A stretch of DNA of 64,000 bases, taken from positions 57,109,542-57,173,541 of the forward strand of contig JAVIAB010000159.1 of assembly GCA_032433765.1 (NCBI GenBank), written 5' to 3'. Position numbers and translations under genes: made by a program. Numbering within the stretch: position 1 is the first letter of the stretch; each line of letters opens with the position of its first letter. The notes beneath the pieces were generated by a model. It saw nothing but the letters and a program-made list of their open reading frames with translations, did no database searches and was not told the DNA's origin. Below are positions 46,747 through 57,479 of this stretch, piece by piece. Origin of the DNA: Megaustenia siamemsis. Taxonomy: Eukaryota; Mollusca; Gastropoda; Stylommatophora; Ariophantidae.

Positions 46747-49700
46747 AGGAAACTCTTTGTACAGAGCTTCGCAGCAGGAGGCAATCTGATCATCAGAAGA
46801 AGACCCCAGGTCGAGCAAGTGTTTCGGCCCTTTAGCTTCTTGACACTCTAGGGGAGGTGGGCCCGCCTGGGTCATGACTTCCAGGCGTCGACCTCCTGCC
46901 GCATTGCCTCTAAGGCTTACACCGTATGTTCGGCACAAACTAACTAAACGTAATACACAGAACTTTCTAAAATAGCTTACCTAAACTAAGCTTATGTTCG
47001 GCACAAAATAACTATCACTTAATACACAAAACACTCGAAAATAGATTACCTAACTTAAGGTTTACATTTCATGTTCGGCACAAAATAGTTGCATTTAATA
47101 GGCAACACACTCGAGAATAAATACCTTACCTGCTCTTGGTTTAAACCTAGCGCGTTACTGCGCTTTCGACTTGGCTACTGATGCAACGATATTTTCTAGA
47201 CCCGTCAGTGTCTGACTTTCGTGGGAAATCGGCATCTGCTGGTTAAGATTGACGCCTAGTTGTCTGGTCTTCTTGTTGTTTAGGCCTGCTGTTTGTATGG
47301 TAGTTGCCCCAAGCATCTGGTCTGATGCTCACCTCCGGTCGATTATATAACTTCTTATCGCTTCGTCTCGGGCCCTACTTCAATTCTCCCTACTCTGTTG
47401 ACTTACGTGGGAGCAATAAGTGGTCAAGGTGTAAAATAGTCGCCGGATCCGTCTGGTCTGGACATAATATTATTTAACTGTTGGTCTGTCTCGATTCTGC
47501 CACAGCCAGCACGACGCTCTTTCTGCTGACTCAGCAATAGTCTTCATTGTTCTTGACCGCATCCCTCCCTTAATTCCTAGCATTTTTAAGAGGTCGTAGA
47601 GGGATGGGGTTGTGAGTCCTCTGGCACTAACCACCACCGAAAACACTCTACTCTGTACTCCCTGCTTTCTCAGCTCGGTGGCGAGATCCTTGTATTTAGA
47701 TAGTTTGAATATATGCTGTTCCTCTATCCTGGATTCAAATGGCACTGTGAGTTCTATTAAAATGACATGGGTCATATTTGACGTGTAGAGTGCAATGTCT
47801 GGACGCATTTTAGATCTCTTAATGCACTCTGGGTACTTCCCTCGCCATGGGAGGTCAACCGCCATCTCCCAATCGTTAGCTATGTCCAGGATAGTGAAGT
47901 CGTTCCAGTGGTTCTGCTTGGGGCGTGCAGCCTGTCCCGCTCTCAAAAAGTAGGTGTTAGTCGTAGCAGGTCGAACTTTATTGTTGGCCTTCATCCGCGC
48001 CCCATCCACGGTGGCAGCCAGTTCATTCAGCACTCTGTTGTGTCGCCATGTGTACCGCCCTTGGCCTAGTGCTGTCTTGCATGAGGAAAGAACATGTTCC
48101 ATCGTCTGTCTTCCTCCGCAAAGAGGACATCGATTGTCATCTGTCTTCCCCCACTTCACAAGGTTGCAGGCTGATGGTAGAAGGTCATACATAGATCTGA
48201 TTATGTAGCTGAGCCGCAGCGGTGCCATATGCCACATGTCATTCCATGTTAGTGTCCTCTGCAAAGCCATCTCCCATGTAGTCCATAGGCCTTGCTGCGC
48301 CTGTTGTGCTGCCTTTTGTACACGCTTGTTCTCCTCGACATCTCTTACCTCCCTGACTACCATGTCCCTTCGTTGTCTATTTGATGCCTTTGACCACCAT
48401 TGGATGTCTCCATGACCAAATCCACGCCTGTTGGTCTGCGTGTAGCCCAATACTTCCTTTAGCTGGAGACTCTCACGTGCTTCGCGTACTGCTGCACACG
48501 CCTGCCACTTCCGACCGGTCTTCACTGTGGGTTCCACTGTTCGGACAGTTTCGTCTGACGAGCTTTGCAGCATAACTGCCAGTCTGGCCTTGCCGGCTTT
48601 ATATTCCTCTAGGACTGACTTGAACGGAAGGACCAGCTTGGCTTTCTTACAGTACAGCGCAACATCCGTCAGTCCCGGTGGTACTCCCAGCCATTTCCGC
48701 GTGTACTTGCTAATCTTGCTCTCCATCGCTTCCACCGTACTTGAGCTGATCTCATATATCAGAAGAGGCCATAGCAGTTTGGGTATCAACATAAACTGGA
48801 GGCACCAGATCTTAAACTTTCCTAAAAGTCTACTCCGGTCGATGATATGTAGCCCTTGCTCTGCCATCTCTCTTACTCTCTGAACTGCTTTCGTGTCTTT
48901 CAATGAGGCGTCATACACTCTGCCAAGGCTCTTTATTGGCTCCTCGCAGACGGTTGGAATCGTCTGTTTCGCCACATTGAATGTAACTTGCTTGGTCTTC
49001 CCTCGTCTGATGGATAGGCTTCGTGACTTCTTTGGTTTGAAGCTCATCCGGCACCACACGATGAGTTCGTCCAGGCGTTCAAGCATCCTGCGGGCGTGGC
49101 TCTCTTCTGATGCTAGGACGGTGGTGTCATCCATAAATGCTCTAAGTGGTGGCATGTGGTATCCACCTCCCAAGTCTGGTCGTTTTCCAACTCCTTCTGC
49201 TGCTCTCAATATTATCTGCATCGCCATCACGAAGAGTATGGGCGAAATTGTACATCCCATCGCAATGCCGACTTGCAATTCTATCCAGTCGGTCGTGTAT
49301 TCCTGTGTGGAGAAACGCACAGTGAAGCCGGTAAAATACAGTCTGAGCATGGCGGTCACACTCTGGGGTACATGGTACATTCGGAGAGCCTGCCAAATCA
49401 TCTGATGTGGGACTGATCCATATGCGTTTGCAAGATCTAGCCATATGACGTCTAGATCTAGCTTCTCGGTTTTTGCTCTCTGTATCGCGTCCCATATCAT
49501 TGTCGCGTGCTCCAAGCATCCGGGGACACCAGGGACTCCTCCCTTCTGTATGGCAGTATCTATGTACCCGTTCTCCACGAGGTACGAGGTGAGTCTCTTT
49601 GCCATTACAGAGAAGAATACTTTCCCTTCCACATTCAGTAGGGAGATTGGTCTGAACTGCGCAATCTCATTTGAGTTCAGTTCCTTTGGAATGTACACGC

Positions 49701-50520
49701 CATTGGCCTTCTTCCACTCCTGGCTTACAATCTGCCTCTTCCATGCACTCCTGAGCAGCCGGTGCAGTCGCTTCAGTACCTCTGGGCATCTTTTGTAAAC
49801 CAGATATGGAACGCCATTTGGACCTGGGGCCGAGTTGTTGCGGGCTCTGTGAACAACATCTATAACTTCTTTTAACGTCGGCGGCCTATCATTGAATGGG
49901 GTGCCCGGTTCGCTCGGCCACATGATTCCTGTCATTGACTTCAGCGGTTCGTCTCTCTGGCTGTCCGAATAGGTCTCTCTTAGATGTTTCTCTAGCTCCT
50001 CCTTGCTGATTTTTAATGTTCCAGATCTTGGTGGTTCAAATAGCTCCTTTGCAAACTTGAACGGATCTTTGAAGAACGTTTCCCTGGCCCTCTTGGTTGC
50101 TTTCCTTTTTCGATACAATCTTTCTGCTCTACCCAGTGCCTTATGTTTTGATTTTAGATGCTGCCATACCTGATGCAGTGCTTCCTTCTCTGCTTCTGTA
50201 GCTTTCTTGAATTGTTTCCTAGCATGGTTTTTCTGCCTCCTAATCTCTTCTATTTGTTTCTGTCGTCTGCTTTTTTGTGGTTTCGTGCTCGTCCTTACTT
50301 CCTTCGTGCCTAAGCCTAACTCCTTGACGCAATAATAATAGACCACTTCGCCTATGCTTTCAAGCTTCTGGGACAAGTTCAGCCGTTTAAGGTGGTGGTC
50401 TATGGCTTCTGCTAGTGACTTGTCTAACTTCTCCCAGACTACTGTGTTGCAGGCGGGAGGAAACTTGATCTTCTCTCTCTTCCCGTCCAAGAGGTGAGCG
50501 AATTCATCATCAGACAGTAG
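46747..50520 (-). mobile_element. RLE-type non-LTR retrotransposon
   Basis: The segment between two blocks of the same 24-bp satellite contains one long minus-strand ORF and about 720 bp of 3' sequence. On the element strand the inferred edges are CTACTGTCTGATGATG (5') and GAGTTTCCTA (3'). At 46940-47120 the 3' region contains three diverged units of about 65-70 bp beginning TGTTCGGCACAAA. No poly(A) tail is present, as is usual for this class. It may be 5'-truncated, because the N-terminal DNA-binding fingers usual for R2-like elements are missing. Confidence 0.7.
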
Positions 50521-50685
50521 ATAGGTCCCGCCATGGGCCTGTAGAGAGGTCCCGCCGTGGGCCTGTAGAGAGGTCCCGCCGAAAGGCGTTAGCCTCATTT
50601 GGATAACAATCTTTAAATGTGTATTGTAAATAGTTGTTTTTAGTTTATCGAGCCAGTTATAGTCCGTTTCATAACTCGTGCCCAA
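47470..50685 (-). CDS. Reverse transcriptase with C-terminal zinc knuckle and restriction-like endonuclease
   Basis: An uninterrupted frame of 1071 codons; the first 50 or so lie in flanking DNA and satellite, so the genuine start is probably near or downstream of 50520. A basic coiled segment (RRQKQIEEIRRQKNHARKQF) is followed by the reverse transcriptase. The latter has SAPGPNGVPY, a WLDLANAYGSVPH block, and the catalytic FMDD at 49126-49137. The C-terminal part has a CPLCG...HVLSSC knuckle (about 48080-48135) and a PD-(D/E)xK-type nuclease (RPDIALYTSN ... LIELTVPFE, about 47740-47815). This layout is that of site-preferring LINEs such as the R2, R4, NeSL and Hero groups; the exact clade is not decided. 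The frame is intact, so the element may have been recently active. Confidence 0.85.
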   Translation of the reverse strand: MGTSYETDYNWLDKLKTTIYNTHLKIVIQMRLTPFGGTSLQAHGGTSLQAHGGTYLLSDDEFAHLLDGKREKIKFPPACNTVVWEKLDKSLAEAIDHHLKRLNLSQKLESIGEVVYYYCVKELGLGTKEVRTSTKPQKSRRQKQIEEIRRQKNHARKQFKKATEAEKEALHQVWQHLKSKHKALGRAERLYRKRKATKRARETFFKDPFKFAKELFEPPRSGTLKISKEELEKHLRETYSDSQRDEPLKSMTGIMWPSEPGTPFNDRPPTLKEVIDVVHRARNNSAPGPNGVPYLVYKRCPEVLKRLHRLLRSAWKRQIVSQEWKKANGVYIPKELNSNEIAQFRPISLLNVEGKVFFSVMAKRLTSYLVENGYIDTAIQKGGVPGVPGCLEHATMIWDAIQRAKTEKLDLDVIWLDLANAYGSVPHQMIWQALRMYHVPQSVTAMLRLYFTGFTVRFSTQEYTTDWIELQVGIAMGCTISPILFVMAMQIILRAAEGVGKRPDLGGGYHMPPLRAFMDDTTVLASEESHARRMLERLDELIVWCRMSFKPKKSRSLSIRRGKTKQVTFNVAKQTIPTVCEEPIKSLGRVYDASLKDTKAVQRVREMAEQGLHIIDRSRLLGKFKIWCLQFMLIPKLLWPLLIYEISSSTVEAMESKISKYTRKWLGVPPGLTDVALYCKKAKLVLPFKSVLEEYKAGKARLAVMLQSSSDETVRTVEPTVKTGRKWQACAAVREARESLQLKEVLGYTQTNRRGFGHGDIQWWSKASNRQRRDMVVREVRDVEENKRVQKAAQQAQQGLWTTWEMALQRTLTWNDMWHMAPLRLSYIIRSMYDLLPSACNLVKWGKTDDNRCPLCGGRQTMEHVLSSCKTALGQGRYTWRHNRVLNELAATVDGARMKANNKVRPATTNTYFLRAGQAARPKQNHWNDFTILDIANDWEMAVDLPWRGKYPECIKRSKMRPDIALYTSNMTHVILIELTVPFESRIEEQHIFKLSKYKDLATELRKQGVQSRVFSVVVSARGLTTPSLYDLLKMLGIKGGMRSRTMKTIAESAERASCWLWQNRDRPTVK
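50521..50582. repeat. 24-bp minisatellite bordering the RLE retrotransposon (right)
   Basis: Two and a half units of the satellite seen at 46385-46746, in the same orientation. Confidence 0.88.
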
Positions 50686-51770
50686 CTTTTAAAATCGATA
50701 TCATTTTAACCCCTTTTTGTAAGTTTTTTTCAAAATTTGCATGTAAATTTATAATGATTAGAACTCAACAGGGAATTAATTTCATTAAAAAAAACATTTA
50801 GTTATTATTGTTGCTTTTTTGATTTATATAAATTTATAACGACCCATTGATGTAGTCAAAACTTAATGTTTACAGTATTTTAAGTTAGAAATAGCGATTA
50901 AAAATCCATACACGGTACAATTGACGTGTTTGCACGATTTAACCGAGGTTTTCTGACACAATTAGACACTTGTAAAAAACACGAGACATTGTGTGTTTCA
51001 TTTCCGTTCATTCAGCGGCGAAGACGTGGAACGATAACATTTATCATGAGTCTTAAAATGAAATTCTGCAGTTTACAAAACATCGCAATAAAAATGTATG
51101 ACTATTTTTGCAAAGAGGCTAAACGAGGAACATTATTTCATTCTTTAGAAAACCCTGAGAATAGGACAAGACACATTTTGGATTTATCTAAACGGTTATT
51201 TAATCGCTGGATTCAAGCACGTGACCGTCAATGTTCAAGATATAAAAATTCACAAGGAAGAGCAAAAATGTTCAACCCCAAACAGTTATTAATCTTTTAG
51301 ACTTGTCTGATTCAGAATGAAAGTATATAGCCCCCACAATGTTGGCCCCTATATTACCTTAAATTAGTTCAACAAACGGTCCTTTTCAGGACTACACTAC
51401 TATGAAAATTGGACATACAGGTATACCTTGATATTATCGCCCGTCCTCGAACTGAGAAGACAATAATTCTCCTGGTGTTTTGTCTTATTCAGTTATTTCC
51501 CCATTACGGCCACGCCTTTACCTAGTGAAAATTAAACATAGACCAGCAACTACGATAATTTCTATTCTTTAGGGGTTCACAATTTACAATTTTGACAAAC
51601 ATCAAAGAAATTCGCCGCTTTAAGAAAACTGCAGCTGCAAGATATTTGTTAAATATACATTTAAAGGGTCTTTTGCATTCTAATAACATTTGGAAAATGT
51701 CAACAGTTTTTAACAAATGTTTACTGAGTAATAGCGTTTTGAAGTTGGGCACATGATTTGAAACGAGCTA
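50660..51770 (+). mobile_element. Internally deleted DNA transposon (copy A)
   Basis: TA dinucleotides (50658-50659 and 51771-51772) flank terminal inverted repeats of about 40 bp starting TAG(T/C)(C/T)CGTTTCA. The frame at about 51046-51280 matches the N-terminal 80 residues of the copy C transposase (MSLKMKFCSLQNIAIKMYDY). It then jumps directly to the sequence encoding the transposase C-terminus. About 1 kb of the coding region, including all catalytic residues, is missing. It is non-autonomous. Confidence 0.85.
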
Positions 51771-51772
51771 TA

Positions 51773-52505
51773 GTTGCCAGTCCTTGAGCGACAAGATTGT
51801 CCGATTTTCATTTGGGACACCAGTGGTTACCAGAGGATACAGTTGTTTAGTGTTAATGTTAAGTATCCATGGGCCGGAGAAGTTGTCCACCACTGTGATC
51901 AGTGTCAGATGTTAGTGATTTCACTGAGCTTCAAGTCGTGGTGAATAGTCACCAATGTTCTAGTACTGCTGTTTGATTCGGCTAGGAACAAGGCAGGGCG
52001 AATGGACACGTTGATTCCTGAAATGGTGAGTAAGAGGCTAACTAATGTACATCAGTTTTAGTTTGTGTGTGCACTGATCACATTTTCCAAGAGTGGAGCG
52101 TGAAAGAGAATATAATGTCATTAATAAGTTGGCAGACACAGACCTGCTGACAAGTAACAGTTTTTTGTGTGCCTAATCAAATTTCCATATATGGAGCGAG
52201 GAAGGAGACATAATGTTGGTAAGAGATGGCAGACACAGGGATGCGAATGAGTAATAAAGTGTGTGTTCACTTGTTAAACTCTTCCATGCGTGAAGCGGGA
52301 GAGAGAGAGAGAGAGAAGAGGAAGAAGAAGTCATTGAAAAGCAAGCAATCAGAAAAGCTGCTAGCGTGGTGAAATGTGTAACTTTGTAATATACAGTTTT
52401 GTTCATGATATGGGTATAAATGGACATTGTATAATTGTATCGAGGTGAGACAATTCTTGCTGGATCACGTGAGTGATCGATTGGAGGTGGTGTGCATCAA
52501 TAAAG
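51773..52505. other. Intergenic, nothing recognised
   Basis: Contains a short (GA)n tract at 52298-52315. No conserved frame was found. Confidence 0.5.
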
Positions 52506-53030
52506 TTGACATTGTTTTACACAGTATTAGTCTTGTTATGTGTTGACATTGTTGTACACAGTATTAGTCTTGTTATGTGTTGACATTGTTGTACACAGTA
52601 TTAGTCTTGTTATGTGTTGACATTGTTGTACACAGTATTAGTCTTGTTATGTGTTGACATTGTTGTACACAGTATTAGTCTTGTTATGTGTTGACATTGT
52701 TGTACACAGTATTAGTCTTGTTATGTGTTGACATTGTTGTACACAGTATTAGTCTTGTTATGTGTTGACATTGTTGTACACAGTATTAGTCTTGTTATGT
52801 GTTGACATTGTTTTACACAGTATTAGTCTTGTTATGTGTTGACATTGTTGTACACAGTATTAGTCTTGTTATGTGTTGACATTGTTGTACACAGTATTAG
52901 TCTTGTTATGTGTTGACATTGTTGTACACAATATTAGTCTTGTTATGTGTTGACATTGTTTTACACAGTATTAGTCTTGTTATGTGTTGACATTGTTTTA
53001 CACAGTATTAGTCTTGTTATGTGTTGACAG
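52506..53030. repeat. 37-bp tandem repeat (about 14 copies)
   Basis: TTGACATTGTTGTACACAGT plus ATTAGTCTTGTTATGTG is repeated almost without change, with a T for G variant in a few units. It was probably amplified recently. Confidence 0.95.
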
Positions 53031-53136
53031 CAAGATAATCGCCACAGAGTTTGCGACGAACGAACACGGGTTGTATGCGAGATTCACAATACGAAGTTTG
53101 ATACGACACAGGGCAGACAGCTAGGTCGGCTGAGGT

Positions 53137-53361
53137 GTGGTCACGGGGGCTGATCAACCTGACGGGTCAGCCGGTCAGTCGCAGCAAGAGGCCTGTAGCA
53201 CCGGGGGTGTGCAGCTGGTGTGCTGGGAAGATTTACTCACTAACCCATGCAGCCTTGGTCACAAAATAAAGTTCGACGGTCATTCATTCATTCAGAGGAA
53301 GAAAAACGAAACCGGTTGCACAACCTGTGGCTGCCCTGCTGCCTTGGTAAGCTCGGGATAG
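53137..53361 (+). other. Short GC-rich frame, possible Cys-rich exon
   Basis: A 75-codon frame in DNA of clearly higher GC content ends with KKNETGCTTCGCP, which resembles the (D/N)xxGCxxCxC end of antistasin-like domains. TTCATTCAG precedes AGGAAGAAAAACG and a GGTAAGC follows GCTGCCTT, so 53297-53345 could be a small exon. The initiation codon shown by the open frame is GTG-like or internal. The evidence is thin, and it could also be part of an unrecognised repeat. Confidence 0.25.
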
Positions 53362-53507
53362 TAAAAGGCTAAGGGAAGGTACCTCGAAGTAAAACAACCA
53401 CACTGCGTTGTGGGTGAGACATTTTAGTCAAAGGCTCGCTGAGCCAACAGTAAAAAAACTGACGGAAAGCAATAGAGAACCACCGTTGTAATTTCATTAT
53501 ACAATCA

Positions 53508-53547
53508 TGAAACGTTGGCAGAAGGTCAACAACAGAAATGATGATTA
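53508..53547 (+). mobile_element. LINE tail, left part, split by transposon copy B
   Basis: GGCAGAAGGTCAACAACAGA and the following bases match the LINE tail at 57725-57760 and continue at 54540 after the inserted transposon. Confidence 0.65.
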
Positions 53548-54539
53548 TAGTCCGTTCAGAAATTCATAATCACACCTGAATTAACTTTGCTTGATAACCG
53601 CTTGTTATTTTCGTTTCACATTTTGCATGGAATCTTACAATATTGATGACGTTATAGAAATAATTTTTGCTCTGAGAAATTTGATCTAGTTTAACAGTTT
53701 TCTTCTTTAGGGTATATTAAATTCACCCTGTTCGAATTTGACACCATTTTAGGATATATACATTAATTTGGTGCGGTCGTTGACGTAAAATAGTTTGGCT
53801 ATCGCAGAAACACTAACTTCAGGAAAATCCCGTGCACAAAACTGAATTGTTATTAAACGACATGACGCACCACGGTCTGGGCATTAATTACCGAAGGGAA
53901 GGCGTATCTTTATTAATTGTGTGAAGACTCAGTAGACAATTTGTTGACTTTAAATACCAACATTTATATCTAAATTACAATGAGTTTGAAATGAAAATTT
54001 ATAACTATGCAAAAGAAGTGTGTTGAACATGTTTCATGTGAAGATGAGTACTGGAAACGAGATGGATTACTATTTGTCCAGCCAGTAATGATTATCAACC
54101 TCTTGGAATCGTCAGATTCGGAATGATTAAAATTAAGATTAATTCAATTCCAGCTGCAGTTAGGACGTCCTGGGGTCTAATGGTGACCGAAGGACAAGAC
54201 TAATTGTAACCAATTGAATTCATGTTTGCAAATACATATAACGAACAACACCCACAATTAAGCACTATGTAGATACGCCTCTGACAAGAATTGCAGTAAA
54301 CTGGACAATTTATCACGATTACAGTAAACTCTGAAATTTGAATCAACTTGTGTGATATCGTCATACAAGATCAAAGGAATTAGCTGATGTGCAAAATCTG
54401 TTGTGTTTGTGGAATAAAAAATACCAAAATTTTTGCGTCATCAATATTCTAAGATTGCATGCAAAATTCGAAACCAAAATAACAAGCGGTTATCACGCAA
54501 AACTAATTCAGGTCTGATTATGAATTTCTGAACGGACTA
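53548..54539 (+). mobile_element. Non-autonomous DNA transposon (copy B) nested in a LINE tail
   Basis: Terminal inverted repeats of about 70 bp start TAGTCCGTTCAGAAATTCAT and are flanked by TA (53546-53547 and 54540-54541). Inside, 54035-54126 encodes a relic of the transposase C-terminus (EYWKRDGLLFVQP ... LLESSDSE) related to, but different from, copy C. No catalytic region is present. It belongs to a sister subfamily of copies A and C. Confidence 0.82.
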
Positions 54540-54620
54540 TAACTGTAGAGATCGAAAGTTGTGGAGAGACATGATCACTTAGCCAGCAGGCCCGGTGCTT
54601 GATGATGATGATGAATGGTG
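54540..54620 (+). mobile_element. LINE tail, right part
   Basis: Resumes the LINE 3' end after the copy B insertion and ends in TTGATGATGATGATG. Confidence 0.7.
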
Positions 54621-54639
54621 TTTCACTTACTTGAGTACA

Positions 54640-55060
54640 AATCGTTATGTTCCTCAGTAAGACAAAATGAAGCAATAAGGACAAATACACGAACATTATT
54701 ATTGCTATTATTTCTACTTGTATATTATCTGTCCCTGGTGTTTTGTTTCTTGGTAAACATTTGATTACTTCTTCGATTTGATTTTCCAAGATGTTTTATT
54801 AAGTGTAGTGTCTTCGAATTTTTTCTGCGTTTTTAATTGTGTTATTTGTAGTTAGTCCTATGTTCAGTATGTCTTCGAAATTTGATTTCCTCTCTGTTGT
54901 TTATGTTGCTTTTTTTGTATTGGCTATCTGTCTTTGTCATTTAAGAGTTAAGTGAAATCCTAATTTTCTTTTATCACTCCTGTTCATTTTACTGTTTGTA
55001 GAAATCTCTTGTGGCTGTCTTGAAGTTCTTGCTCATCTTTTGTCCGAATCCTGTTCAAGT
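54640..55060 (-). mobile_element. LINE reverse transcriptase fragment
   Basis: The minus strand encodes a start-of-RT word (EEVIKCLPRNKTPGTDNIQ, about 54720-54790) preceded by degraded ORF2 linker sequence. It lacks the rest of the reverse transcriptase. Confidence 0.6.
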
Positions 55061-55241
55061 TTTTGCTTAGCTTTCTGGATCAAAATTGTAACTTTTTTTT
55101 CTGGACTAATCCTAGTGTTTAATTTTCCTTCTTGTTATTTATTCTGTACTTTCTATTTCCTTTTCTTAATTCTACATATGTTGATGGTTGCTACTTTATA
55201 TGTATTGTCTATGTCAATGTTCAGGGATTGTTTGAGTATTA

Positions 55242-57355
55242 TAGTTCGTTTCAAATCATGTGCCCAACTTCAAAACGCTATTACGCAGTAAACATTTGTT
55301 AAAAACATTTGAAATTTTCCAAATGTTATTAGAATGCAAAAGACCCTTTAAATGTATATTTAACAAATATCGTGCAGCTGCAGTTTTCTTAAAGCGGCGA
55401 ATTTCTTTGATGTTTGTCACAATTGTAAATTGTGAAGCCCTAAAGAATAGAAATTACCGTAGTTGCTGGTCTATGATTAATTTTCACTAGGTAAAGGCGT
55501 GGCCGTAATGGGGAAATAACTGAATAAGACAAAACACCAGGAGAATTATTGTCTGCTCAGTTCGAGGACGGACGATAATATCAAGCTATACCTGTAAGTC
55601 CAATTTTCATAGTTGTGTGGTCCTGAAAAGGACCGTTTGTTGAACTAATTTAAGGTAATATAGGGGCCAACATTGTGGGGGCTATATACTTTCATTCTGA
55701 ATCAGACGAGTCTAAAAGATTAATAACTGTTTGGGGTTGAACATTCCACAAACCATCATTTTTCCAATATTCCTCTTCCTGTTTTATGACGTGGTCTTCA
55801 CATTTAGCCCAATAATCTTTGTCTATATTTAATAAAGCGAGATTAGCAACAGTCTTTACCTCGCATATTTTTAATGTTGTATTTTCATCTGCCACTTGTC
55901 CTTTTAATTTTGCCCAGATTAGTTCTATTGGATTTAAATGAGCATGGTAAGGTGGCAGCCTCAAACTTATATGACCGTGCTCTTGGATAATCTTATCTAT
56001 TTGAAAAATCTTTGCCCTCTGTTTTTGCTTTACTAGAGATAGTAGTTCAGGTTTTAAGTACATGTTATTAAATTGTATGTGCTCCTTTGTGAGCCATATC
56101 TTAATTGCATATTTTGTACTGGATGACGTCGGGACTTTATCTTCAAGTGCAACAATGTTGTGGTACGCTGCATTGTCCATTATTAGGCAAGAAGGTCGAT
56201 CTAGTGATGGGAGAACAGAATTGTCAATCTAATGTCTAAATATGTGACCATTCATTTCAGAGTGATAATCCCGATTGTCTATGGATTTTGAAAGAAAAAT
56301 GAGCTCTGCATTCTGTATTAGTCCATGTTGTCGACTACCTGCATGAGCAATTATCAAGCGCTGTCCTTTGCTGCTAGGTATTAATCTCTTAATCTTTCCA
56401 TCTGATGACTGCCATTCCCTTTGGTTAGTGTGGCGAGCATTGATCCATGTTTCATCCAAGTACACAATATCATAACCTTGCTTGCGCACCTCTTTTACTT
56501 CACGTAAGTACTTGCTTCTCATGACTACTATATGTGGCTTCTCACAGATGATGTTTCGTCCATTGGAATACTTTCTGAATGTAAAGCCTGCAGCTCTCAC
56601 ATTCCTCCATAATGTAGACTTTGATATTTCAATAATGTTGTTCTTTTTCAGCGATACGTTTAATTTTCTTATTGTAACAGTTTCATTCATACCCAACATT
56701 TTGCGAATTTCACTCCTAATAAGTTCACTGTCGAAAATATCCAACATTTTTGGTCTTCCTTGTGATTTTGTATATTTTGAACATTGACGGTCACGTGCTT
56801 GAATCCAGCGATTAAATGACCGTTTAGATAAATCCAAAATGTGTCTTGTCCTATTCTCAGGGTTTTCTAAAGAATAAAATAATGTTCCTCGTTTAGCCTC
56901 TTTGCAAAAATAGTCATACATTTTTATTGCGATGTTTTGTAAACTGCAGAATTTCATTTTAAGACTCATGATATATGTTATTGTACCACGTCACCACCTA
57001 TGAATGAACGGAAATGGAACACACAATGCCTCGTGTTTTCTACAAGTGTCTAATTGTGTCAGAAAACCAACGTTGAAAGCGTGCAAAAACGTCAATTGTA
57101 CCGTTTATGGATTTTTAATCGCTATTTTTAAATTAAAATACTGCAAACACTAAGTTTTGACTACATCAATGGGTCGTTATAAATTTATATAAATCAAATA
57201 AGCAACAATAATAACCAAATGTTTTTTTTAATGAAGTTAATTCCCTGTTGGGTTCTAATCATTATAAATTTTCATGCAAATTTTGAAAAAAATTACAAAA
57301 AGGGGTTAAAAAGATATCGATTTTAAAAGTTGGGCAGGAGTTATGAAACGGACTA
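55242..57355 (-). mobile_element. Near-complete Tc1/mariner-superfamily transposon (copy C)
   Basis: The element of 2114 bp has imperfect 40-bp terminal inverted repeats (TAGTTCGTTTCAAATCATGT at the left; reverse complement TAGTCCGTTTCATAACTCCT at the right) and TA target duplications (55240-55241 and 57356-57357). The transposase frame lies on the minus strand. It is the parent type of copy A. Confidence 0.88.
55692..56969 (-). pseudogene. DDE transposase with one in-frame stop
   Basis: One frame runs from the ATG at 56969 to the stop at 55692, about 425 codons, interrupted only by a TAG at 56226-56228. The N-terminal third is a helix-turn-helix-type DNA-binding region. The catalytic triad is visible: YLDETW (first Asp), MDNAAYH (second Asp) and NPIELIW (Glu). 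By my count 83 residues separate the second Asp and the Glu, far more than the 34-41 usual in Tc1/mariner and close to the DD82E (Sailor) group reported from invertebrates including molluscs. Apart from the stop the protein looks complete; a single base change would explain it. Confidence 0.8.
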
Positions 57356-57479
57356 TAAATGTTTTTCCTCTTCACCGTCCTGCTAAATATATCGTAAATT
57401 AAGGGTTTAACTTAAATAAAACGCATTGGGGGTTTGGGGTGGGGGGAGCCCGAAAATGCTTCCGAACGTGCTGTAATGG

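Noticed and set aside
46481..46789. Arg/Glu-rich frame of 102 codons on the plus strand
   Set aside because: It is a translation of the 24-bp minisatellite.
47954..49798. Several 60-170-codon plus-strand frames opposite the reverse transcriptase
   Set aside because: They are antisense shadows of the long minus-strand ORF without domains of their own.
56482..56787. 101-codon plus-strand frame
   Set aside because: It is antisense to the DDE transposase.
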